This document shows positions 50,353 through 59,393 of a stretch of DNA of 64,000 nt, in pieces. The DNA is taken from NCBI RefSeq assembly GCF_006838285.1, contig NZ_CP038228.1, positions 3,410,001-3,474,000 on the forward strand. Direction: 5' to 3'. The stretch comes from Xanthomonas translucens pv. cerealis (GTDB taxonomy: Bacteria > Pseudomonadota > Gammaproteobacteria > Xanthomonadales > Xanthomonadaceae). Under the pieces are notes generated by a model, which worked only from the letters and a program-made list of their open reading frames with translations, was not told where the DNA came from and made no database searches. Made by a program: the position numbers and the translations under genes. Within the stretch, counting starts at the first letter, position 1, and each line of letters starts with the position of its first letter.

Positions 50353-52575
50353 GTGCCGAAACCCTCGATCGAAACCCGCCTCAGCCGCCTGTGGGCCCAC
50401 GAAAAGGCCAGCTACGGCCTGCGCGTGTTCATCGCCCTGGGCGTGGCGATGGGCGTGTGTTGGCAGCAGCAGCACCTGACCGCGCTGCCGGCGATCTTCC
50501 TCGGCGCCATCGCCAGCGCCATCGCCGAGACCGACGACAACTGGCTGGGCCGGATCAAGTCGGTACTGCTGTCGCTGCTGTGCTTCGCCGCCGCCGCGGC
50601 CGCGGTGGTGCTGCTGTTCCCGTACCCGCTGGCGTTCGTCGCCGGCATGGCGCTGTCCACCTTCGCCCTGACACTGCTAGGCGCGCTCGGCGAACGCTAC
50701 GCCTCCATCGCCCAGGCCACCGTGGCGCTGGCGATCTACGCGATGATCGGCATCGACCATGGCGGCCGCGCCGGCCACGTCGGCGGCAGCGCCTGGCACG
50801 GCATCGCGCTGTTGATGCTCGGCGCGGCCTGGTACGGGCTGCTGTCGATCCTGTGGACCGTGCTGTTCGCCAACCGCCCGGTGCGCGAGCGGCTGTCGCG
50901 GCTGTTCTTCGAACTCGGCCGCTACCTGCGGCTCAAGGCCGCGCTGTTCGAACCGGTGCGGCAGAGCGACCTGCATGCGCGGCGGCTGGCGCTGGCCGAG
51001 CAGAACGCGCACGTGGTGGCGGCGCTGAACGCGGCCAAGACCGCGATCATGAGCCGCTTCGGCCGCTCCGGCCGGCCCGGCGTGCAGTCCGGCCTGTACT
51101 TCCGGCTGTACTACATGGCGCAGGATTTCCACGAGCGCGCCAGCTCCTCGCACTACCCCTACGAAGCGCTGACCGACGCGTTCTTTCACAGCGACGTGCT
51201 GTACCGCTGCCAGCGCCTGCTGGCACTGCAGGGCAAGGCCTGCACCGCGCTGGGCGAGGCGATCCGGCTGCGCCATCCGTTCGAATACGGCGAACAGACC
51301 CAGCAGGCCACCGCCGACCTGCGCCAGTCGCTGGACTTCCTGCACACGCAGGCCGATCCGCGCCACGCGCGGCTGCTCGGCTCGCTGGAACTGCTGGTCA
51401 CCAACCTGCAGAGCATCGAGCGGCGGCTGTCCGAGGCCGCGCAATCGAACACTACCAGCGACACCCTCGACACCCGCCTGCGTGACTCCTCGCCGCACAC
51501 CCTGCGCGAAATGCTGGTGCGCGTCGGCCAGCAGCTCACCCCGGGTTCGGTGCTGTTCCGGCACGGGCTGCGCATGGCGATCGCACTGGTGGTCGGCTAC
51601 GCCATCATGCAGTCGATCCACGCCAGCAACGGCTACTGGATCCTGCTCACCACCGCCTTCGTGTGCCGGCCCAACTACGGCGCCACCCGGCTGCGCCTGG
51701 CGCAGCGCATCGCCGGCACGCTGATCGGCCTGATCGCGACCTGGGCGCTGATGCAGCTGTTCCCCGGCACCGAACTGCAGCTGCTGTTCGCGCTGTTCGG
51801 CGCGCTGCTGTTCTTCGTCACCCGCACCGACCGCTACATGCTGGCCACCGCCGCGATCACGGTGATGGCGCTGTTCTGCTTCAACCTGCTCGGCGACGGC
51901 TTCGTGCTGATCTGGCCACGCCTGGTCGATACCCTGATCGGCTGCGCGATCGCCGCGGCGGCGGCCTTCCTGATCCTGCCCGACTGGCAGGGCCGGCGCC
52001 TCAACCAGGTGATGGCGACGGTGCTGGCCAGCTGCGCGCGCTACCTGGCGCAGGTGCTGGAGCAATACCGCAGCGGCATGCGCGACGACCTGCCGTACCG
52101 CATCGCCCGGCGCGACATGCACAACGCCGACGCCGCGCTGTCGGTGGCGCTGTCCAACATGCTGCGCGAACCCGGCCACTACCGCCGCAACCTGGATGCG
52201 GGCTTCCGCTTCCTGGCCCTGTCCAACACCTTGCTCGGCTACCTGTCGGCGCTGGGCGCGCACCGCGCCGCGCTGGCCGGCGAGGCCGATCCGGTCATCG
52301 ACCGTGCCGGCGGTTACCTGCAGGACACCCTGGGCGCGATCGCCGACGCACTGGCGCAACGCCAGGCGCTACCGCCGGCCGACGAAGCGGCCGAGCTGGG
52401 CATGGCCGATGCGCTGGAGGATGAGGACAGGATCGACGACGCCAAGCGCCGACTGGTGCGCAACCAGCTCGCGCTGACCCTGCGCCTGCTGCCCAAGCTG
52501 CGCGCCGCCGCGCATGCGGTCACCGCTCCGGCAGCGGCGCCAGCGGCGCCGCCGGCGGTGCCGGCCGCACGCTGA
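50353..52575 (+). CDS. yccS: YccS/FUSC-family membrane protein
   Basis: A 740-residue inner-membrane protein of the YccS/aromatic-acid-exporter type. Two hydrophobic blocks, about 18-165 and about 400-540, each with about six helices, flank cytosolic regions; the second block contains NGYWILLTTAFVCRPNYGATRLRLAQRIAGTLIG, a conserved FUSC-type stretch. The start is uncertain: GTG 50353 (MPKPSIETRLSRL) or TTG 50335. Substrate is unknown. The 3' end overlaps the convergent MFS gene by 56 bases. Confidence 0.85.
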   Translation: MPKPSIETRLSRLWAHEKASYGLRVFIALGVAMGVCWQQQHLTALPAIFLGAIASAIAETDDNWLGRIKSVLLSLLCFAAAAAAVVLLFPYPLAFVAGMALSTFALTLLGALGERYASIAQATVALAIYAMIGIDHGGRAGHVGGSAWHGIALLMLGAAWYGLLSILWTVLFANRPVRERLSRLFFELGRYLRLKAALFEPVRQSDLHARRLALAEQNAHVVAALNAAKTAIMSRFGRSGRPGVQSGLYFRLYYMAQDFHERASSSHYPYEALTDAFFHSDVLYRCQRLLALQGKACTALGEAIRLRHPFEYGEQTQQATADLRQSLDFLHTQADPRHARLLGSLELLVTNLQSIERRLSEAAQSNTTSDTLDTRLRDSSPHTLREMLVRVGQQLTPGSVLFRHGLRMAIALVVGYAIMQSIHASNGYWILLTTAFVCRPNYGATRLRLAQRIAGTLIGLIATWALMQLFPGTELQLLFALFGALLFFVTRTDRYMLATAAITVMALFCFNLLGDGFVLIWPRLVDTLIGCAIAAAAAFLILPDWQGRRLNQVMATVLASCARYLAQVLEQYRSGMRDDLPYRIARRDMHNADAALSVALSNMLREPGHYRRNLDAGFRFLALSNTLLGYLSALGAHRAALAGEADPVIDRAGGYLQDTLGAIADALAQRQALPPADEAAELGMADALEDEDRIDDAKRRLVRNQLALTLRLLPKLRAAAHAVTAPAAAPAAPPAVPAAR

Positions 52576-53731
52576 GGCCCATCCACAGCAGCGCCGCCAC
52601 CGCCAGCGCCGTGCCGCCGACCACCACCCCGCGCCAGCCGGCGTAGGCATAGGCGGCGGTGCCGAGGCTGGAACCGATCGCGCCACCGATGAAATAGCAG
52701 GTGACGTAGGCCGAGGTGATGCGGTTGCGCGCCTTCGGATCCAGTTGGTAGATCACATGTTGGTTGCCGATGTGCACACCCTGCACCGCCACGTCCAGCA
52801 GCAGCACCCCGGCGATCAGCAGCCACAGCGAGTGCGGCGCGGCGGCCAGCAGCAGCCACGACAGCAGCAGCATGGCCAGCCCGCCCCAGCCCACCCAGTG
52901 CCCGGCGCCGCGGTCGGACAACTTGCCCGACAGGTTGGCGGCGAACGCGCCGGCGGCGCCGATCAGGCCGAACAACCCAATCGTGGCGGTGCCGTAGCGG
53001 TAGTCGGGACCGGACAGCAGAAACGCCAGCGTGGTCCAGAACATGCTGAAGCCGGCGAAGATCAAACCGCCCAGGATCGCCCGCGAACGCAACACCGGCG
53101 CGTCGCGCAGCAACGCCAGCACCGAACCGATCAGTTGCGGATAGGACAGCTGCGGATTGCCCGGATGCCGCGGCAGCGCGCACCACAGCAGCACCGCCAC
53201 CAGCAGGATCAGCGCCGCGGCCACCCAGTACACGGTATGCCAGCCGCCGGCGCCGGCCAGCAGCCCGGACACGGTGCGCGCCAGCAGGATGCCCAGCAGC
53301 AGGCCGCTCATCACCGTGCCGACCACCCGCCCGCGCTCGTGCGGCGCGGCCAGGGTGGCGGCGAACGGCACCAGGATCTGCGCAGCCACCGAGCTGAGCC
53401 CGGTAACCAGGGTGCCGAGCAGCAGCAGCGCGAAGCTGGTCGAGGCCGCGCTGATCAGCAGGCCCACCGCGCTGAGCGCGTACAGGCCGACGATCAGGCT
53501 GCGGCGCTCGAAGCGGTCGCCCAGCGGCACCAGCAACAGCAGGCCGGCGGCGTAGGCCAGCTGCGCGGTGGTGACCACTGCGCCGGCGCTGCGCACGTCG
53601 ATCGCGAAGGTCTGCGCCAGCACCTCCAGCAACGGCTGCGCGTAGTAGTTGCTGGCCACCGCCAGCCCGGTGGCGGCGGCCATCAGCAGCACCAGGCCGC
53701 GCGGCATGGGGGGATGCGGGGACGTGTCCAT
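52520..53731 (-). CDS. MFS transporter, 12-helix efflux type
   Basis: A 403-residue major facilitator with the N-terminal LLMAAATGLAVASNYYAQPLL, typical of a YgaY/YnfM-like subfamily, the loop 2-3 motif GDRFERRSLIVG, and VHIGNQHVIYQLDPKARNRITSAY in the second half. ATG at 53731 is used. The gene is divergent from a LysR regulator, which is the usual arrangement for a regulator-exporter pair. Substrate cannot be inferred. Confidence 0.9.
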   Translation of the reverse strand: MDTSPHPPMPRGLVLLMAAATGLAVASNYYAQPLLEVLAQTFAIDVRSAGAVVTTAQLAYAAGLLLLVPLGDRFERRSLIVGLYALSAVGLLISAASTSFALLLLGTLVTGLSSVAAQILVPFAATLAAPHERGRVVGTVMSGLLLGILLARTVSGLLAGAGGWHTVYWVAAALILLVAVLLWCALPRHPGNPQLSYPQLIGSVLALLRDAPVLRSRAILGGLIFAGFSMFWTTLAFLLSGPDYRYGTATIGLFGLIGAAGAFAANLSGKLSDRGAGHWVGWGGLAMLLLSWLLLAAAPHSLWLLIAGVLLLDVAVQGVHIGNQHVIYQLDPKARNRITSAYVTCYFIGGAIGSSLGTAAYAYAGWRGVVVGGTALAVAALLWMGLSVRPAPPAAPLAPLPER

Positions 53732-53834
53732 GGGCGGAATCCAAGGGTGCGGAAGGAATGGCGTCAGTCTGGGCACACGTCACCGATCTTTCCAATGTAT
53801 TGTTTTCACTAGATCCATCTTGTTTGCAGATGCC
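53732..53834. promoter_or_regulatory. Divergent MFS/LysR control region
   Basis: This 103-base gap must hold both promoters. An AT-rich stretch at about 53790-53825 contains GATCTTTCCAATG and ACTAGATC, which form imperfect dyads of LysR-box type. The exact operator is not certain. Confidence 0.45.
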
Positions 53835-54722
53835 ATGCTGACCCTGCGCCAATTCGAATTCGCCGTCGCCGTGGCCGAGGAAGGCAGCTTCACCGCCGCC
53901 GCGCGGCGCTGCCACACGGTGCAGTCGGCACTGAGCCACCAGATCGCCAAGATCGAGGAGGCACTGGGCGCGCGCCTGTTCGAGCGCGGCGCGCGGCAGG
54001 TGCGGCTGACCGCCGCCGGCGAGGTGTTCCTGCACAACGCCCGCGCCACGCTGCGCGCGGCCGAGCGCCTGCACGAGGAGATGGCGCAGGCGCTAGGCAC
54101 GGTACGCGGGCGCCTGCATATCGGCCAGATCTCCTCGCTCAACACCGTGCAGGTGCCAGCCCTGCTGCGCCGCTTCGGCCAGGCGCACCGCGCGGTGGAC
54201 GTGCACCTGCGCACCGGCATGAGCGATGCGCTGCTGCTCGACCTGGGCGAAGGCCGGCTGGACGTGGCCCTGGTCGGCGTCGGCCCGCATATCGTCCTGC
54301 CCGCGCAGCGCCTGCTGCTGCACGAGGAACCGCTGGCGCTGATCGCCGCGCCCGGCAACCGGTTCGCCGCGCGCGCCGAAGTGTCCCTGCACGAACTGGA
54401 GGACGCGCCGATGGCCGGGCTGATCGCCGGTGCCGGCGTGCGCGGCATCATCGACCGCGCCTTCGCCGAGGCCGGCCTGCGCCAGCGGCTGCAGTACGAG
54501 GTCACCCACGCCGACCTGCTGCGCCAGCTGGTGGTCGAGGACCTGGGCGTGGCGATCGTGCCGCAGACCATGGCCGCGGCGATGCGCGGCGTGGCGGTGG
54601 TCGCGCTGCGCGAGCGCTTCCGCTTCCTGACCTACGCCACCTGGCGCTCGGACCCGACCCCGGCCGCACGCGCACTGATCGCGCTGCTGCGGCAGCAGAC
54701 AGGCGCGGCCGAAACCGGCTAG
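53835..54722 (+). CDS. LysR-family transcriptional regulator
   Basis: A 295-residue LTTR. The winged HTH is canonical (MLTLRQFEFAVAVAEEGSFTAAARRCHTVQSALSHQIAKIEEALGARLFER split at 1-52), followed by a linker helix and a periplasmic-binding-like effector domain. It probably controls itself and the divergent MFS transporter. The inducer is unknown. Confidence 0.93.
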   Translation: MLTLRQFEFAVAVAEEGSFTAAARRCHTVQSALSHQIAKIEEALGARLFERGARQVRLTAAGEVFLHNARATLRAAERLHEEMAQALGTVRGRLHIGQISSLNTVQVPALLRRFGQAHRAVDVHLRTGMSDALLLDLGEGRLDVALVGVGPHIVLPAQRLLLHEEPLALIAAPGNRFAARAEVSLHELEDAPMAGLIAGAGVRGIIDRAFAEAGLRQRLQYEVTHADLLRQLVVEDLGVAIVPQTMAAAMRGVAVVALRERFRFLTYATWRSDPTPAARALIALLRQQTGAAETG

Positions 54723-54769
54723 CCGCACCACAACCCGTCGCAGCATGCCCGTCCCGCCACCTGCGAATC

Positions 54770-54800
54770 CCCTGTGGAAGCGACTTCAGTCGCGACGAAC
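54770..54800. repeat. Single REP-like arm, copy 7
   Basis: GTGGAAGCGACTTCAGTCGC with GACGAACG: one arm of the dispersed family, upstream of the LplT-PlsC fusion. Otherwise I see nothing between 54723 and 54961. Confidence 0.65.
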
Positions 54801-54961
54801 GAAGCACGACACCATGCCCTCTCTTTCAGAACGGCAGCACTCGTCCACCCAGCAGACGGCGCTCGTCGGCACCGGCCGCGGCGCGGCCCAGCCACGCCCC
54901 ACGTTACGCCTCCGCCGCACAACGAACCTGCTAGGCTGCGCGCGTTCGCAAAGGAGCCTGC

Positions 54962-56890
54962 ATGTCCGGCCATCGCCAGTTCGCCCTGCTGCAACAGCGC
55001 CGCTTCCTGCCGTTCTTCGTGGTCCAGGGACTGGGCGCGTTCAACGACAACGTCTACCGGCAGGCGATCATCGGCTTGCTGTTCTATCTGGGCGTCACGC
55101 CCGAGCAACGCACGCTGTACACCAACCTGGCACCGGCGCTGTTCATCCTGCCGTATTTCCTGTTCTCCGCATTGGCCGGGCAGATCGCCGAGAAACTGGA
55201 GAAATCGCGGCTGGTGGTGATCACCACCACGATGGAGATCGCGATCATGTCGCTGGCCGCGGTCGGCTTTCTGACCGAGAACATGGCGGTGCTGCTGGTC
55301 GCGCTGTTCTGCACCGGCCTGCAGTCCACCCTGTTCGGCCCGGTGAAATATTCGATCCTGCCCTCGGTGCTGAAACCGGAGGAACTGACCGGCGGCAACG
55401 GCCTGGTCGAGATGGGCACCTCGATCTCGATCCTGTGCGGCATGATCCTGGGCGGGCTGATCTTCCAGATCGCCGGTAGCCACGGCCCGGTCGCCGCGGC
55501 CACCGCGGTGATCGCGCTGGCGGTCACCGGCAACCTGGTCGCGCGGCGGATCCCGAAGGTCGATGCCGGCGCGCCAGAACTGAAGATCAACTGGAACCCG
55601 CTGCCCGAGTCGCTGGCGATCATGCGCCTGACCCAGCGCCAGTTGGCGGTGCGCAACGCGGTGCTCGGCGTGTCCTGGTTCTGGTTCGTCGGCACGGTGC
55701 TGACCGCGCAGTTGCCGACCTACGCCGAACTCAATCTCGGCGGCGCGCAGGACCTGTACATCTTCGCCCTGGCGCTGTTCTCGATCGGCACCGGCACCGG
55801 CTCGCTGCTGTGCGAAAAGCTGTCCGGGCGCACCGTGGAAATCGGCCTGGTGCCGCTGGGCGCGTTCGGCATCAGCGCGTTCATGCTCGACCTGTATTTC
55901 GCCCGCCCCGGCGGCGCGCTGCAGGCCGGGCTGGGCATCGGCCAGTTCGTGCACCAGGCCGGCAGCTGGCGGATCATGCTCGACCTGGTCGGCATCGGCC
56001 TGTGCACCGGCCTGTTCGTGGTGCCGCTGTTCGCGCTGATCCAGAGCCGCACGCCCAAGGCGGAGCTGTCGCGGGTCATCGCCGGGCTCAACATCCAGAA
56101 CTCGATGTTCATCGTCATCGCCGCGATGGTCGGCATCGCGCTGCAGATGCAGCAGCTGACGCTGTTCGGCGTGCGCGTGCCGATGCCCGGGCTGAGCATC
56201 CCGCAGGTGTTCCTGGCGCTGGCCATCGCCAACGCGGTGGTGGCGATCTGGATCTTCAGCATCGTCCCCGAATTCCTGATGCGTTTCCTCAGCTGGGTGA
56301 TGGTACGCGCGCTGTACCGGCTGCGCGTGCACGGCATCGCGCGGCACGTGCCCGACGAGGGCGCGGCGCTGATCGTGTGCAACCACGTCAGCTACATGGA
56401 CGCGCTGGTGCTGGCCGCGTCGATCCCGCGCCCGGTGCGCTTCGTCATGTACTACCGCATCTTCAACATTCCGGTGATGCGCTGGATCTTCCGCACCGCC
56501 AAGGCGATCCCGATCGCCGGCGCGCGCGAGGACCCGGCGCTGATGCAGCGCGCGTTCGACGCCATCGACGCGGCGCTGGCCGAGGGCGAACTGGTGTGCA
56601 TCTTCCCCGAGGGCGCATTGACCAAGGACGGCGAGATCGCCAAGTTCAAGTCGGGCGTGGAGAAGATCCTCGAGCGCCGCGCGGTGCCGGTGCCGGTGCT
56701 GCCGATGGCGCTGCGCAACATGTGGACCAGCATGTGGAGCAAGCGCGACTCGCGGCTGCGGCGCATGCGCGTGCCGCGGCGCTTCCGCGCGCACGTGGAG
56801 GTGATCGCCGGCGCGCCGGTGGCGGCCGCCGAGGCCAGCGCCGAACGGCTGGAAGCGCAGGTGCGGCAGTTGCGCGGGGATGCCGCGTGA
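54962..56890 (+). CDS. Lysophospholipid transporter-acyltransferase fusion (LplT-PlsC type)
   Basis: A 642-residue two-domain protein. Residues about 10-420 are an MFS transporter of LplT type (VQGLGAFNDNVYRQAIIGLLFYL; FGPVKYSILPSVLKPEELTGGNGLVEMGT). Residues about 440-640 are a PlsC acyltransferase with the HX4D motif NHVSYMDAL and FPEGALTKDG. In Aas-type proteins an acyl-ACP synthetase domain follows; here the protein stops after PlsC. It would bring lysophospholipid across the inner membrane and re-acylate it. Monocistronic. Confidence 0.88.
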   Translation: MSGHRQFALLQQRRFLPFFVVQGLGAFNDNVYRQAIIGLLFYLGVTPEQRTLYTNLAPALFILPYFLFSALAGQIAEKLEKSRLVVITTTMEIAIMSLAAVGFLTENMAVLLVALFCTGLQSTLFGPVKYSILPSVLKPEELTGGNGLVEMGTSISILCGMILGGLIFQIAGSHGPVAAATAVIALAVTGNLVARRIPKVDAGAPELKINWNPLPESLAIMRLTQRQLAVRNAVLGVSWFWFVGTVLTAQLPTYAELNLGGAQDLYIFALALFSIGTGTGSLLCEKLSGRTVEIGLVPLGAFGISAFMLDLYFARPGGALQAGLGIGQFVHQAGSWRIMLDLVGIGLCTGLFVVPLFALIQSRTPKAELSRVIAGLNIQNSMFIVIAAMVGIALQMQQLTLFGVRVPMPGLSIPQVFLALAIANAVVAIWIFSIVPEFLMRFLSWVMVRALYRLRVHGIARHVPDEGAALIVCNHVSYMDALVLAASIPRPVRFVMYYRIFNIPVMRWIFRTAKAIPIAGAREDPALMQRAFDAIDAALAEGELVCIFPEGALTKDGEIAKFKSGVEKILERRAVPVPVLPMALRNMWTSMWSKRDSRLRRMRVPRRFRAHVEVIAGAPVAAAEASAERLEAQVRQLRGDAA

Positions 56891-56946
56891 ACCGGCAAAT
56901 GCCGGCTCCGCGGGCGCGCGAACAGCAGGCCGATGCAAGGCCGCGC

Positions 56947-58350
56947 TTAACGCGTCCCGTAGCCGATCTCGGTCGCCAGCGCCAGCTTTGACAGGGCCGC
57001 CATCAGGGTCCTTGCGGCGTCCGGGCTGGTCACCTCTTCGGCGCCGATCACCTCAACCGGCGGCTTGCCCGAAGCGTGCGCGCCCAGCGGTTTGAACAGC
57101 ATCTGCGAAGGCCCGTCCAGCGCAGCCAGCAAGGTCAGCGGATCGTACAGATTCAACCGTTCCACCTGGCCCCATATCTGCTCGAACGGCGGCCGTTGCG
57201 CATGCCATTGTTCGAAGCCGGCGTCGTCGCCGCGCGCGATGAACGTGTTGTAGAACCAGCGCTCATCCAGTTTGCCGATTTCGCGCTTGCCGATCCTGTC
57301 CCACAGGGTATTCAGCGATTCCTTCTGGATGTCGCGCAAGTATCCGCCGACCGGATGCCCCGATGCGGCCAGCGCATCGTAGAAGCGCGGCGACACCGCC
57401 GCCTTGTAGGCGGCCTCCTTGCACACCACGCGCAGCGGAATCCCACACTGCTGGGCGAGGCGATAGAAGCTGCGCGCGGCCGCCAGATCGGTATGGTTGT
57501 TGTAGGCGCGATCGTCCGGGCATACCAGGCCCTGATCGTCCTTGTCACGCGCGATGCCGCCCATCACCACGACCCGCCCGACTTTCTGCCTGACCAGATC
57601 CGGTTCCGCCACCAGCAACGCATTGGCGTCGGTCATGCCGGCGATCGCGATCAAGGTCACCTTGCCGGACGCATCGCGCAGGCTCTGGCGCATGCCGGCA
57701 AGACTGTCCTGGCCGACAGCGGCGTGCGCGGCGCACAGCGGCGCGCCGCGCGACAGGAAACTGCCGTGATCGGCCTGGCGCGCGCCGATCTCGTACTCGC
57801 GCCCGATGGCGACCCCGACCCCCGGCATGCCCAGCGCGCCGAACACACCCTTGGCCAGCATCGCCCGCTCGGCGCGCACCGCGTGCGGCCCCAGAGTGGT
57901 GACGACATGGCCGACGCGGGCCAGGCCCAGCATCTCCAGTTGCTTGGCCATCACGAACGACACCACGTCGTCCGGGTCCTTGTTCGGATCACTGAACAGG
58001 ATGCAGTCCTGCGCGGCGGCCGGCGTGGACGGCCTCAGCTGGTGCAGCAGGGTCCGCTCCGCGGCGCTGAGCATGCGCTCCTGGCCGCTGGTCCAGAACG
58101 CGCCGAACAAGGCCCGCTGCAGCCCCGCCTGCGCGGTATAACGCGGCGGCCGCGACACGCGGCCCGAGCCGAGCCGGCCATGCCGTCCCAACTCGCGCAG
58201 GGCGCCATCAGGCGGCGCATGCGGGTGCTGCGGCGGCGCCACGTCGGCCACCTCGTGCAGGGACTCGGCCGCGGCGCCGGACGCGTAGCGGTCTGTCCGG
58301 CAATGGGCCGCCACCGCATCGCCCGCGGCATGGGAGGAAGACATTTTCAT
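56947..58350 (-). CDS. xopQ: Type III effector XopQ (HopQ1 family, nucleoside hydrolase-like)
   Basis: A 467-residue protein; XopQ of X. campestris pathovars is about 464. A disordered Ser/Ala/Pro-rich N-terminal region (about 1-70, the usual secretion region) precedes a nucleoside-hydrolase-fold domain. The Asp-rich motif is SDPNKDPDDVV (121-128 hold the acidic residues), with VVVMGGIARDKDDQGLVCPD and the late Asn/Asp loop also present. It is injected into plant cells by the Hrp type III system and is recognised as an avirulence factor in some hosts. ATG at 58350 (MKMSSSHAAG) is chosen. A perfect PIP box lies 44 bases upstream. No hrp genes are in the window. Confidence 0.87.
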   Translation of the reverse strand: MKMSSSHAAGDAVAAHCRTDRYASGAAAESLHEVADVAPPQHPHAPPDGALRELGRHGRLGSGRVSRPPRYTAQAGLQRALFGAFWTSGQERMLSAAERTLLHQLRPSTPAAAQDCILFSDPNKDPDDVVSFVMAKQLEMLGLARVGHVVTTLGPHAVRAERAMLAKGVFGALGMPGVGVAIGREYEIGARQADHGSFLSRGAPLCAAHAAVGQDSLAGMRQSLRDASGKVTLIAIAGMTDANALLVAEPDLVRQKVGRVVVMGGIARDKDDQGLVCPDDRAYNNHTDLAAARSFYRLAQQCGIPLRVVCKEAAYKAAVSPRFYDALAASGHPVGGYLRDIQKESLNTLWDRIGKREIGKLDERWFYNTFIARGDDAGFEQWHAQRPPFEQIWGQVERLNLYDPLTLLAALDGPSQMLFKPLGAHASGKPPVEVIGAEEVTSPDAARTLMAALSKLALATEIGYGTR

Positions 58351-58356
58351 GGCGGC

Positions 58357-58418
58357 ATGATGACGCCGGCGCCAACGTCGCCGGCTGGCGTAAACGAAGC
58401 GGCTTGCAAGCGAGCGAA
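58357..58418 (-). promoter_or_regulatory. PIP box (HrpX-binding) and -10 of xopQ
   Basis: On the minus strand TTCGC-N15-TTCGT spans 58418-58394, a perfect match to the plant-inducible promoter consensus TTCGB-N15-TTCGB. After 31 bases comes CATCAT (58362-58357), which fits the YANNNT -10 rule for such promoters. Expression is therefore expected to depend on HrpX. The predicted start would be almost at the ATG, so the transcript may be leaderless. Confidence 0.88.
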
Positions 58419-58632
58419 GTGATCGCGACGCGGCCCTTGCACCCGATCCCGCGCTAGCGGCGCCGGTGCCGACAACCCAGCGTAGGTGCGGCAGCGGCGC
58501 GTGGGATGCCGCCCACACTGCCATGTTCGCGCATGGCGCCACACCCAATCCGCCGGCACCCCGACAGTCGTTCTAGGTTCCGCGCAGCTACTCGTCTAGA
58601 CTGCACATGAACTCAACTTCAAGGACGTCCAC

Positions 58633-58974
58633 ATGAGCACCGTCAGCCCCGTCACGCCGCCGCCCGCCCCCACGCCCGGCGCGGTCCCCAACCATCTGGC
58701 CTGGGCGATCGTCGCCACGGTGCTCGGTTTCTGCCTGTGCTGCCCGTCGATCATCACCGGCATCGTCGCCATCGTGTTCTCCAGCAAGGTCAACGGGCTG
58801 CTCAACCAGGGCGATCTGGACGGCGCGCGCCGCGCCTCCAACAGCGCCAAGACCTGGTGCTGGGTGACCACCGCACTGGCCATCATCGGCCTGCTGATCA
58901 ACATCGGCATGGTCGCCACCGGCGGCATGCAGAGATACATGGAATACGTGAACCAGATGCAGCACATGAGCTGA
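58633..58974 (+). CDS. CD225/dispanin-family small membrane protein
   Basis: A 113-residue protein with a Pro-rich start and two transmembrane helices (about 22-48, LAWAIVATVLGFCLCCPSII; and about 75-97, WVTTALAIIGLLINIGMVA). The arrangement, with CCPSIITGIVAIVFSSKVN between them, fits the CD225 superfamily. Bacterial members have no known role. It is five bases upstream of the DUF2752 gene, so the two are probably one operon. Confidence 0.85.
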   Translation: MSTVSPVTPPPAPTPGAVPNHLAWAIVATVLGFCLCCPSIITGIVAIVFSSKVNGLLNQGDLDGARRASNSAKTWCWVTTALAIIGLLINIGMVATGGMQRYMEYVNQMQHMS

Positions 58975-58979
58975 TCGGC

Positions 58980-59387
58980 ATGCGCGCCTGGCAACAACGG
59001 GCGTGCCTCGGCGCCGCCACCGCCCTCGCGGCGGCCGGCGGCGCGCTGCTGTACCGGTTCGACCCCAACGCCGCGGACAATCCATTCGCGCCGTGCCTGT
59101 TCCATGCGCTCACCGGCTACTACTGTCCCGGCTGCGGCATGACCCGCGCCCTGCACGCCCTGGTGCACCTGGATCCGCTCGGCGCCTTCGCGATGAATCC
59201 CGGCGCGATGCTGTGCCTGGCCCTGCTGCCGGGCCTGATCGCATGGAAGGCGGGCTGGCGCGCGGCGTGGTTCGCGCCGGTGGTCGCGCTGGTATCGCGG
59301 CCGAATTTCTGGCTGCTGGCGCTACCTGGCTACTGGATCGCGCGCAACCTGCCGTGGTTCCCATTCACCCTGCTCGCGCCGGGTTAG
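58980..59387 (+). CDS. DUF2752-family membrane protein
   Basis: A 135-residue protein with the family motif YYCPGCGMTRALHALVHLD (about 42-60) followed by two to three transmembrane helices. The CPxCG-type cysteines are conserved. Function unknown; pairing with a CD225-like protein is common. It converges on ampE with a six-base gap. Confidence 0.87.
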   Translation: MRAWQQRACLGAATALAAAGGALLYRFDPNAADNPFAPCLFHALTGYYCPGCGMTRALHALVHLDPLGAFAMNPGAMLCLALLPGLIAWKAGWRAAWFAPVVALVSRPNFWLLALPGYWIARNLPWFPFTLLAPG

Positions 59388-59393
59388 GGCGCC

